Shown: one piece after another, positions 1 to 5,084 of the stretch
How the letters are laid out: each line of letters opens with the position of its first letter
Position numbering within the stretch: the first letter of the stretch is position 1
DNA from: an uncultured Bacteroidales bacterium
GTDB taxonomy: Bacteria; Bacteroidota; Bacteroidia; Bacteroidales; F082
Direction of reading: 5' to 3'
DNA: 5,084 nt
Assembly (NCBI GenBank): GCA_946410535.1
Contig: CAMKAR010000173.1
Coordinates: forward strand, 1-5,084
The notes under the pieces: generated by a model
Databases searched by the model: none
What the model was told of the DNA's origin: nothing
The model's input: the letters and a program-made list of their open reading frames with translations, nothing else
Made by a program: the position numbers and the translations under genes

Positions 1-1761
1 CTTTTGGGTGTAGGTTTTGTTGCTTCTGCTGAGGTTGAGGTAAGCCTTGAAATGGCGTGCAAAGCGGGTGGAGTAGGTGATGTCGAACCTGTCGCTGCGC
101 GTTCGGATGTTTTCGTAGAAGGCGTATTTGTAGTTGTGTTGCGAGAGCTCTGAGCCGTTGTCGAGTTCAAGCATGCCGTTGAATTCGCCCATGACTTCGG
201 AGCCGTGGGCGTATTTCAAGTTAAGCTCCATCTGTCGGTCGCGGTTGAGTTTCAGTTTCAGGCCGCCGCCGTAGTCCCAACTTTTGATGCGGGTCCAGTA
301 GCCGAAATGCCCGTCAATGCTGAACCATCGCGAGAGGCGGTCGTTGGTTTTTGCGCCCAAGCCAAAATACCAGCCTCGTGAGGCGGAGAGCCTGAGGATA
401 CGGTCGAGGTCGAGGCTGATGAATCCGATGGGGATGGCAGACTCGTACAAATAACTGGTGGTCAGGTTCATCACACGGTCGAAAATGTTGGTGCCGGCGG
501 TGAGCGAGTCGACGAGCATATAGGTCGCCTTGACGCGCTCGGTCAGCGAGTCGATGCGATGCTCGTTCCAGAAACTCTCGTCACGGAAGGCGACGTCGGG
601 ATCCACCTTGATTTCGATGTCGGAGAATTGCCGTTTGCTGAGTTCGGGCTTGATTTCGATGTCGCTGAGGTAGCTCTTGCCGACGGCGACCAAGGGGAAA
701 CTGCCACCGTCCAGATTGATTTTCATGCCAAGGTACAACAGGTTGGTGTTGAGTTGTTTCGGAAACCATTGTCCTTCCACTTTTTGGTACAGCTGCTGGA
801 TGCTGGCATCGAAGAGGTCGCCTTTCTCGTCGGGTGATGCCTTCACACTTTGCAGTGCCCAGCCGTCGCTGTTGACAGTCATCGTGCCGCGCAGGCCGTT
901 GAACGAGCTGCCCCGCATAGGATGGAACGAAATCACATAGAGCGAGTCGCCCTGTCCGATGGGGCTCACCGCCTCCAAACCGAAGAAATAATGCTTCTTG
1001 CTGCCGCGGCTGATGGGGTTGACGTAGTCGGTGCCAAGGATGCTGATGGTCTCGTCGTAGAAGCTGATGCTTTGCATGCTGTTGACCAGGTAGATGAACG
1101 TCGGCTCTTTCATGCCTGATACCTTGGTGCCGAGCACGTGTTGCAGCTTGCGGTCGGGCGCCATAAACATCACCTCCGAGGCGGTCTCCATCACCATCAG
1201 GTCGCTCTTTTTTAGGATGCTGTCGAAGAGGCGCAGGTCGCTCTTTTCTTTGATGGAGTCGTTGGCCAAGGCCTGGTCGAAGCTGCTGCTGTCGATGGTG
1301 AAGACCATCTTGTCGTAGATTTTGTAGGTGTACGAATCCAACGAGTTGGGGTTGTTGGCCTTGCGGTGGGCCATGAGGCTGTCGATGATGCGGTGGGCGG
1401 GGTTCTCGCCTGCCTCCACGGTGACTTCGCCTAGCTCGAAGGTCTTGGGCGTCAAGGCGACGTTGCACTTCTTTTGTCCGTCTTGTAGGGCGACTTCCTT
1501 GGGCTCGTAGCCGATGGACGAGAACTTGACTTTCACGATGGGCTCGTTGGCGGTGATTTCATACCTGCCGTCGATGTCGGTGATGACACCGTTGAGACCG
1601 TCGTTGACGACCACGTTGACGAAAGCCATGGCTTGGCGGTTGCGCTCGTCGATGACTTTTCCGCTCAAGGTGTGCGACTGGGCAAACAGGCTTTGAGCCG
1701 AGAAAAGAAGGAAAAAGAAAAATAGAAGAGGAAGGGTCTTTATGCGGAGGTCGGTCTTCAT
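1..1761 (-). CDS. DUF5686 family outer-membrane protein with N-terminal carboxypeptidase-D-like regulatory domain (3' end cut off by window)
   Basis: The frame is open for 587 codons from the ATG at 1761 to the left edge, so the C-terminus is missing; from memory, family members run to about 800-850 residues. Residues 1-27 form a signal peptide: a basic start, a Leu/Phe-rich core with four consecutive Phe (14-17), and a likely cleavage after LFAQ or just before Q. Residues 31-105 match a carboxypeptidase-D-like regulatory beta-sandwich (LSGKVIDE, then AFVNVVV, then GVITDIDGRYEI and FSSIGYEP), as at the N-terminus of many TonB-dependent receptors. The rest, from about 115, resembles DUF5686. 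The part after about 460 alternates polar and aromatic residues, as in outer-membrane beta strands. The role is unknown; an outer-membrane barrel is inferred. The ATG overlaps the stop of the upstream division gene (ATGA, 1758-1761), which fixes the start and suggests translational coupling. Confidence 0.85.
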   Translation of the reverse strand, partial: MKTDLRIKTLPLLFFFFLLFSAQSLFAQSHTLSGKVIDERNRQAMAFVNVVVNDGLNGVITDIDGRYEITANEPIVKVKFSSIGYEPKEVALQDGQKKCNVALTPKTFELGEVTVEAGENPAHRIIDSLMAHRKANNPNSLDSYTYKIYDKMVFTIDSSSFDQALANDSIKEKSDLRLFDSILKKSDLMVMETASEVMFMAPDRKLQHVLGTKVSGMKEPTFIYLVNSMQSISFYDETISILGTDYVNPISRGSKKHYFFGLEAVSPIGQGDSLYVISFHPMRGSSFNGLRGTMTVNSDGWALQSVKASPDEKGDLFDASIQQLYQKVEGQWFPKQLNTNLLYLGMKINLDGGSFPLVAVGKSYLSDIEIKPELSKRQFSDIEIKVDPDVAFRDESFWNEHRIDSLTERVKATYMLVDSLTAGTNIFDRVMNLTTSYLYESAIPIGFISLDLDRILRLSASRGWYFGLGAKTNDRLSRWFSIDGHFGYWTRIKSWDYGGGLKLKLNRDRQMELNLKYAHGSEVMGEFNGMLELDNGSELSQHNYKYAFYENIRTRSDRFDITYSTRFARHFKAYLNLSRSNKTYTQK

Positions 1762-2054
1762 TCTTGAGTTTCAATTAGATAGACGACTTCGTTGTCACGT
1801 TTCATCATATATTGCTCGCGAGCCACCTTCTCCATCGTAGCGGTGTCGTTTTGAAGGGCGTCCAGGTAGGCCTTGCTATCCTTGATTTCGTTCTCGTAGT
1901 ACTCGATTTGCTGATGTTGATCCTTCAACGACCGATGCAGCCTGATTTGTTCAAAGAGGTTGAACTGGTCGATGAAGAGCATGACCACCAAGAACACCAA
2001 AGTGGCGTAGATATAGCGGTTGTTGAGTTTGCGTAGGACTTTCTTGAATGTCAT
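1758..2054 (-). CDS. FtsB/DivIC-type septum formation initiator
   Basis: This 98-residue protein has the layout of the FtsB/DivIC family: a short basic cytoplasmic tail (1-13, MTFKKVLRKLNNR), one membrane segment (about 14-29, IYATLVFLVVMLFI), a charged coiled coil (about 33-70), and the conserved C-terminal block EKVAREQYMMKRDNEVVYLI (75-94). In known members this small bitopic protein joins FtsL and FtsQ/DivIB in the divisome and helps activate septal peptidoglycan synthesis; that role is inferred here by family. The frame stays open upstream to an ATG at 2156, but I chose the ATG at 2054. The extra 34 residues are not family-like, and they would be encoded across the -7 promoter box at 2095-2102. 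It is the first gene of a minus-strand pair and overlaps the following DUF5686 gene by 4 bp. Confidence 0.9.
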   Translation of the reverse strand: MTFKKVLRKLNNRYIYATLVFLVVMLFIDQFNLFEQIRLHRSLKDQHQQIEYYENEIKDSKAYLDALQNDTATMEKVAREQYMMKRDNEVVYLIETQE

Positions 2055-2094
2055 GGTTGTTGAGCTTGTAGAAAGTTGGAGTATTTTCGAAGCG

Positions 2095-2102
2095 CAAAGG
2101 TA
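2095..2102 (-). promoter_or_regulatory. Bacteroidota-type -7 box for the septum initiator gene
   Basis: On the minus strand this reads TACCTTTG, an exact match to the Bacteroidota -7 consensus TAnnTTTG, 40 bases before the chosen ATG at 2054. Transcription would begin several bases downstream, giving a leader of roughly 35 nt. I see no convincing -33 TTTG at the usual distance. The box is mirrored by the plus-strand box at 2135-2142. Confidence 0.6.
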
Positions 2103-2134
2103 TATATTTTCTACGAACCGAAAGACCTTTTTCT

Positions 2135-2142
2135 TAATTTTG
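2135..2142 (+). promoter_or_regulatory. Bacteroidota-type -7 box for the ridA-dehydrogenase operon
   Basis: TAATTTTG matches TAnnTTTG exactly and lies 29 bases before the RidA ATG at 2172, so the leader would be short, about 20-25 nt, and AT-rich (ending TTTTACAACC before the ATG). There is no Shine-Dalgarno sequence, as is usual in this phylum. The -33 region is weak: only a T-run at 2107-2110 lies nearby, at slightly long spacing. Confidence 0.6.
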
Positions 2143-2171
2143 CGCTCAAATAACATTTAAATTTTACAACC

Positions 2172-2546
2172 ATGAAAAAAGTTATCGCTACGACAAAGGC
2201 TCCAGGAGCCATAGGTCCCTACAGCCAGGCCATCGAGGCCAACGGAATGGTGTTTATCTCGGGTCAGCTGCCCATCAACCCTGCCACGGGTGAGATGCCG
2301 GAAGGCGTCGCGGCCCAGACCGAGCAGAGCATGAAAAACCTTGAGGCCATCCTCAACGAGGCGGGCTGCACCTTCGACAATGTGGTGAAGTCGGTGTGTT
2401 ATCTCGCCGATATGAGCTACTTTGGCGAGATGAACGCCGTTTATGGCAAGTATTTCAAGGGCGACTATCCCGCTCGCGCCGCCTTCGCCGTGAAGGAACT
2501 GCCCAAGAAGGCCTTGGTCGAAATCGAAATGATTGCCGCAAAATGA
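2172..2546 (+). CDS. ridA: RidA family reactive intermediate/imine deaminase
   Basis: The 124 residues cover the whole RidA (YjgF/YER057c/UK114) fold, close to the 128 of E. coli RidA. Signature features in order are GPYSQA (15-20), the FISGQLPINPATGE stretch (28-41), a helix carrying QTEQSMKNLEAIL, and the C-terminal signature PARAAFAVKELPKKALVEIE (100-119). R102 corresponds to the catalytic arginine that binds the substrate carboxylate (R105 in E. coli), and E119 to the conserved glutamate of the active site. Known members are cytosolic homotrimers that hydrolyse 2-aminoacrylate and related enamine/imine products of PLP enzymes to 2-keto acids and ammonia, protecting PLP enzymes from damage. 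With the arginine present, a true deaminase of the RidA subgroup is likely. Its TGA overlaps the ATG of the dehydrogenase downstream (2543-2546), so the two are probably co-translated. Confidence 0.95.
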   Translation: MKKVIATTKAPGAIGPYSQAIEANGMVFISGQLPINPATGEMPEGVAAQTEQSMKNLEAILNEAGCTFDNVVKSVCYLADMSYFGEMNAVYGKYFKGDYPARAAFAVKELPKKALVEIEMIAAK

Positions 2547-3463
2547 AAATCGTCTTTTTGGAGCCTTTGGGCTTGAAAGTGGAACAAATCGAGGCCGCTT
2601 GTGATGGTCTGAAAAAGGCCGGTCACGAAGTGGTTATTTATCCTGACCGCAACGAGAATTTGGACGAGCTGAAGCGCCGTGCCGAAGGCGCAGAGGTCAT
2701 CGTCGAAAGCAACATCCCGTTGCGCAAGGACTTTCTCGACGCTTGCCCCAACTTGAAGATGCTTTCCATCGCCTTTACGGGCTTGGACCACATCGACATG
2801 GAGGAATGTCAGCGTCGCGGCATCGTGGTCAAGAACGCGGCGGGCTATAGCACCGAGGCCGTGGCTGAGCTTGCCATCGCCATGATGATTGACCTCTATC
2901 GCAAAGTGCTTGAAAACGATGCGATTACACGTCAATGCAACCACAAAGGCATCATGCCCGGACGCGAAATCGGGGGCAAGACCATCGGCATCATCGGCAT
3001 GGGCAACATCGGTCAGCGCGTGGCAAAATTGGCCAACGCTTTCGGCTGCAAGGTGTTGGCTTGGAACCGCACCCCGAAACAAGTCGAGGGCGTGACCTTC
3101 GTTGATAAGGAGACCCTTTTGAAGAAATCCGACATCGTCACCCTGCACATTGCCCTCAATGCCGACACCCGCGACTTCATCACCGCGAAAGACTTCGCCT
3201 TGATGAAGCCGACTTCCTTATTAATTAATACGGCTCGTGGCCCCGTCGTCAACGAACAGGCCTTAGCCGATGCTTTGAAGGAAGGAAAAATCGCTGGTGC
3301 CGCCACCGATGTTTATGGCACAGAACCGCCATTGAAGCCTGAAAATCCGTTGTTTGCCGCACCTAATCTCATCATGTTGCCGCACATCGGTTTCGCTACC
3401 GAGGAGGCCTTTGTCCTTCGGTTGGGTATCGTGGTTCGCAATGTTGAACTATTCTTAAATTGA
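2543..3463 (+). CDS. D-2-hydroxyacid dehydrogenase (NAD(P)-dependent)
   Basis: This is a complete 306-residue D-isomer-specific 2-hydroxyacid dehydrogenase, slightly short for a family usually near 310-335. The substrate domain is split around a Rossmann domain. FTGLDHID (78-85) and the AGYSTEAVAELAIAMM block (100-115) precede the nucleotide loop GMGNIG (152-157). The catalytic triad is visible: R232 in NTARGPVVNE, E261 in DVYGTEPP, and H281 in LPHIGFAT. The family reversibly reduces 2-keto acids to D-2-hydroxy acids in the cytosol; the substrate (pyruvate, hydroxypyruvate, glyoxylate, phosphoglycerate or a branched-chain keto acid) cannot be read from this sequence. The lack of C-terminal ACT/regulatory domains argues against a long-form SerA. 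The second Rossmann strand ends WNRTPK (174-179) instead of with an acidic residue, so NADP(H) use is possible. I chose the ATG at 2543 because it gives the family-like start MKIVFLEP; the frame's earlier ATG at 2396 lies inside ridA. Confidence 0.93.
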   Translation: MKIVFLEPLGLKVEQIEAACDGLKKAGHEVVIYPDRNENLDELKRRAEGAEVIVESNIPLRKDFLDACPNLKMLSIAFTGLDHIDMEECQRRGIVVKNAAGYSTEAVAELAIAMMIDLYRKVLENDAITRQCNHKGIMPGREIGGKTIGIIGMGNIGQRVAKLANAFGCKVLAWNRTPKQVEGVTFVDKETLLKKSDIVTLHIALNADTRDFITAKDFALMKPTSLLINTARGPVVNEQALADALKEGKIAGAATDVYGTEPPLKPENPLFAAPNLIMLPHIGFATEEAFVLRLGIVVRNVELFLN

Positions 3464-3480
3464 CTTTTGACTCGCTTTGC

Positions 3481-3584
3481 GTCATTGACTACGTCGAATC
3501 TGCGATTTGCGAGGAGGAACGACGAAGCAATCCAGATTGCCAACATCACTGGTTTCTGGATTGCTTCACTTTGTTCGCAATGAC
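3481..3584. repeat. REP/MITE-like palindromic intergenic repeat between convergent genes
   Basis: The gap between two convergent stop codons (3464-3594) holds a palindrome. Its core is a perfect 13-bp inverted repeat, GAAGCAATCCAGA at 3524-3536 and its complement at 3555-3567, with an 18-base loop that can pair further (CCA 3540-3542 with TGG 3550-3552). Weaker matches continue outward: TTGCGA (3507-3512) with TCGCAA (3575-3580), and terminal GTCATT (3481-3486) with AATGAC (3579-3584). The left arm carries roughly 20 extra bases between GTCATT and GCGA. I recall GTCATTGCGA...GAAGCAATCC as a motif of dispersed palindromic repeats in various bacterial genomes. It could also act as a two-way hairpin at the transcript ends, although no T-tract follows either arm. 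Confidence 0.72.
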
Positions 3585-3594
3585 TAAAACGCCG

Positions 3595-3999
3595 TTAATC
3601 GAGTTTCGGTCGGTAAATCATGTCCGCCGTGACGAAAGCCTCCTTGAATTTGGGTTTGATGCGGCGCAGGCATTTCTCGGCCTCCACGCGGTTGCGGAAG
3701 TCGCCGGCGCGAAGGCGGAAATACGGCTCGGCGTAGGTGAGGTAAATCGGGATGTCGGGGAAAGCCTTCTCGAATTGTTTCTTCACATCCTCGGCGTGTT
3801 TCAAGGCCTCGTTGCCGATTTCCATGAAAATATGGATGCGGTAGCCGCTGAACGAGCTGTCCAATTTGTAGAGTTGCCGCTGTTTCGAGATGAGGCTTTC
3901 GATGCGGTCGTCTTGGCTAACGTTCACTGAACCATTGCTTTGCGCGAAGGCGATGGAGGCCGTTGCCACAAACAATATCATGAAAAGGATCCGTTTCAT
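3595..3999 (-). CDS. Secreted SPOR-domain protein
   Basis: This is a 134-residue exported protein. Residues 1-20 (MKRILFMILFVATASIAFAQ) are a clear signal peptide, probably cleaved after AFA. A short linker containing VNVSQDDRIESLISKQ (25-40) is typical, as I recall it, of small Bacteroidales SPOR proteins. Residues 52-128 form a SPOR domain: GYRIHIF at its start, then a helix rich in Lys/Glu, YLTYAEPYFRLRAGDFRNRV (86-105, the family's hallmark strand) and EAEKCLRRIK. SPOR domains bind glycan strands of peptidoglycan lacking stem peptides and gather at division septa; a periplasmic peptidoglycan-binding role is inferred. There is no catalytic or membrane domain. The frame reaches back to an ATG at 4029, but that start lies upstream of the -7 box at 4019-4026 and would bury the signal peptide, so I start at 3999. 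It is divergent from ruvB and appears to be monocistronic. Confidence 0.88.
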   Translation of the reverse strand: MKRILFMILFVATASIAFAQSNGSVNVSQDDRIESLISKQRQLYKLDSSFSGYRIHIFMEIGNEALKHAEDVKKQFEKAFPDIPIYLTYAEPYFRLRAGDFRNRVEAEKCLRRIKPKFKEAFVTADMIYRPKLD

Positions 4000-4018
4000 T
4001 TCACCATAGTTTTGACTG

Positions 4019-4026
4019 CAAAAATA
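4019..4026 (-). promoter_or_regulatory. Bacteroidota-type -7 box for the SPOR protein gene
   Basis: The minus strand reads TATTTTTG, an exact TAnnTTTG match, 19 bases before the ATG at 3999. Transcription would start around 4012, leaving a leader of only about 10-15 nt. No clear -33 element is visible. It is the left half of a perfect 11-bp inverted repeat with the ruvB promoter box. Confidence 0.6.
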
Positions 4027-4056
4027 CATAATTCTTCGTCATCCACCGATTTTTAT

Positions 4057-4064
4057 TATTTTTG
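4057..4064 (+). promoter_or_regulatory. Bacteroidota-type -7 box for ruvB
   Basis: TATTTTTG matches TAnnTTTG exactly and is followed by GCAG, the same extension found on the opposite strand at 4016-4026. It lies 29 bases before the first ruvB ATG, so the leader would be about 20-25 nt. No clear -33 TTTG is visible. Confidence 0.6.
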
Positions 4065-4093
4065 CAGCTGAAAAACACGCTATTTCCAACGTT

Positions 4094-5084
4094 ATGGCCA
4101 TGAACAGTAACCTTGACGCGAATGCTTCTCACTTGAGCAAGGCCGAGAAAGACCTCGAAAACGCCCTGCGCCCCGACATGTTCGAGAGCTTTGCGGGACA
4201 GAAACAGGTGGTCGACAACCTTCGCATCTTCGTGAAGGCCGCCGCCCAACGTGGCGAAGCCCTCGACCATACCCTGTTGCATGGCCCTCCGGGCTTGGGC
4301 AAGACCACTTTGTCGCACATCATCGCACACGAACTCGGTGTGGGCATGAAGATGACTTCTGGACCTGTGCTCGACAAGCCGGGCAACCTTGCCGGACTCC
4401 TCACCAGCCTTGAGCCTAACGACGTGCTTTTCATCGACGAAATCCATCGCCTCAGCCCCGTGGTGGAGGAATACCTTTATTCCGCCATGGAGGACTTCCG
4501 CATCGACATCATGCTGGAGACGGGCCCCAGTGCACGCAGCATCCAAATCACACTCAACCCGTTCACGCTCATTGGCGCCACCACCCGCAGCGGCCTGCTG
4601 ACGGCACCGTTGCGCTCGCGCTTCGGCATCAATTTACGTTTGGAGTATTACGATGCGCACACTTTGGCCAAGATTGTGAAACGCTCGGCTGGCATCCTCC
4701 GTGTGCCCATCGACGACACGGCGGCTTTTGAGATTGCACGTCGCAGCCGTGGCACGCCGCGTATCGCCAACTTGCTCTTGCGCCGTGTGCGCGACTTCGC
4801 CCAAATCAAAGGCGACGGCACCATCACTTTGGACATCGCCAAAGTCGGTCTGAAAGCCCTCAACGTGGACGAGCACGGCCTCGACGACATGGACAACAAG
4901 ATCCTCACAACCATCATTGACAAGTTCAAGGGCGGGCCGGTGGGCGTCAACACCATCGCCACGGCGGTGGGCGAGGACCCTGGCACCATTGAGGAGGTCT
5001 GCGAGCCGTTCCTCATCCAAGAAGGCTTCATCATGCGCACGCCTCGTGGCCGCGAGTGCACCGATTTGGCTTATAAGCACCTGG
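4094..5084 (+). CDS. ruvB: Holliday junction branch migration DNA helicase RuvB (3' end cut off by window)
   Basis: This frame is open for 330 codons to the right edge. It covers nearly all of RuvB, which is usually about 335-345 residues, so only about 10-15 residues and the stop should be missing. It has Walker A GPPGLGKT (64-71), Walker B VLFIDEIH (111-118), sensor 1 around GATTR (161-165), the arginine finger R174 in APLRSRFG, and sensor 2 in SRGTPRIAN (218-226). A C-terminal winged helix includes TPRGRE (316-321). RuvB is the hexameric AAA+ motor that, with RuvA, pumps DNA through Holliday junctions before RuvC cuts them. Two starts are possible: ATG at 4094 (used here) and in-frame ATG at 4100. 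The second gives an N-terminus the same length as the Bacteroides homologue I recall. ruvA and ruvC are not adjacent, which is common in this phylum. Confidence 0.97.
   Translation, partial: MAMNSNLDANASHLSKAEKDLENALRPDMFESFAGQKQVVDNLRIFVKAAAQRGEALDHTLLHGPPGLGKTTLSHIIAHELGVGMKMTSGPVLDKPGNLAGLLTSLEPNDVLFIDEIHRLSPVVEEYLYSAMEDFRIDIMLETGPSARSIQITLNPFTLIGATTRSGLLTAPLRSRFGINLRLEYYDAHTLAKIVKRSAGILRVPIDDTAAFEIARRSRGTPRIANLLLRRVRDFAQIKGDGTITLDIAKVGLKALNVDEHGLDDMDNKILTTIIDKFKGGPVGVNTIATAVGEDPGTIEEVCEPFLIQEGFIMRTPRGRECTDLAYKHL

Noticed and set aside
581..1468. A 295-codon minus-strand open frame inside the DUF5686 gene
   Set aside because: It is on the same strand in another frame. Its product is Arg/His/Gln-rich with no recognisable domain, while the frame from 1761 gives a signal peptide and known domains.
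2055..2156. N-terminal extension of the septum initiator to the ATG at 2156
   Set aside because: The 34 extra residues do not match the FtsB/DivIC layout, and the extension spans the probable -7 box at 2095-2102.
2396..2542. N-terminal extension of the dehydrogenase to the ATG at 2396
   Set aside because: It would lie wholly inside ridA and add an Arg-rich stretch unlike the family. The ATG at 2543 gives the usual beta-strand start and an ATGA junction.
2465..3148. A 227-codon minus-strand open frame antisense to ridA and the dehydrogenase
   Set aside because: Both plus-strand genes are clear family members across this stretch. The antisense product has no recognisable motif and is explained by GC-rich codon use.
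3524..3567. Classical Rho-independent terminator at the convergent junction
   Set aside because: The stem is strong, but neither strand has a T-tract directly after it and the loop is long, so it fits a palindromic repeat better. It may still help end transcripts.
3460..3930. A 156-codon plus-strand open frame over the repeat and the SPOR gene
   Set aside because: It begins in the palindromic repeat and runs antisense to a clear SPOR protein with a signal peptide. The product has no recognisable domain.
4634..5080. Two overlapping minus-strand open frames antisense to ruvB
   Set aside because: They are shadows of the conserved RuvB coding sequence, with no promoter signal or recognisable domain.

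Overview
The window reads as ordinary chromosomal DNA from a member of the Bacteroidota, most likely order Bacteroidales. Four things point there: a DUF5686 protein with a carboxypeptidase-D-like regulatory domain (a family I know essentially from this phylum); a RuvB with Bacteroides-like sequence; a minimal secreted SPOR protein of Bacteroidales type; and four sequences matching the phylum's TAnnTTTG -7 promoter element, with no strong Shine-Dalgarno sequences. Coding regions are moderately GC-rich, while the two divergent promoter regions are AT-rich.

Layout from left to right. Positions 1-2054 (minus strand) hold a two-gene unit: a small FtsB/DivIC-type septum formation initiator, followed with an ATGA overlap by a large DUF5686 outer-membrane protein that runs off the left edge. 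A divergent promoter region of about 117 bp (2055-2171) separates this from a plus-strand pair at 2172-3463: a RidA-family enamine/imine deaminase, followed, again through an ATGA overlap, by a D-2-hydroxyacid dehydrogenase. The 131 bp between this pair and the next, convergent gene (3464-3594) hold a palindromic repeat resembling a REP or MITE remnant. Next is a minus-strand secreted SPOR-domain protein (3595-3999), a second divergent promoter region (4000-4093), and the plus-strand gene ruvB (4094 to the right edge), which lacks only its last few codons.

How the genes fit together. The RidA/dehydrogenase pair is the most plausible functional unit: RidA yields 2-keto acids from reactive enamine/imine intermediates, and the dehydrogenase family reduces 2-keto acids to D-2-hydroxy acids. 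The division protein, the SPOR protein and the DUF5686 protein all concern the envelope, but are in separate transcription units apart from the DivIC/DUF5686 pair. RuvB is a housekeeping recombination motor.

I see no CRISPR array, tRNA, rRNA, intact insertion sequence, toxin-antitoxin pair or defence system. The most noticeable non-coding structure is that both divergent promoter regions have mirrored -7 boxes at almost the same spacing, and that a palindromic repeat lies between the convergent genes. No obviously new biological system is present.
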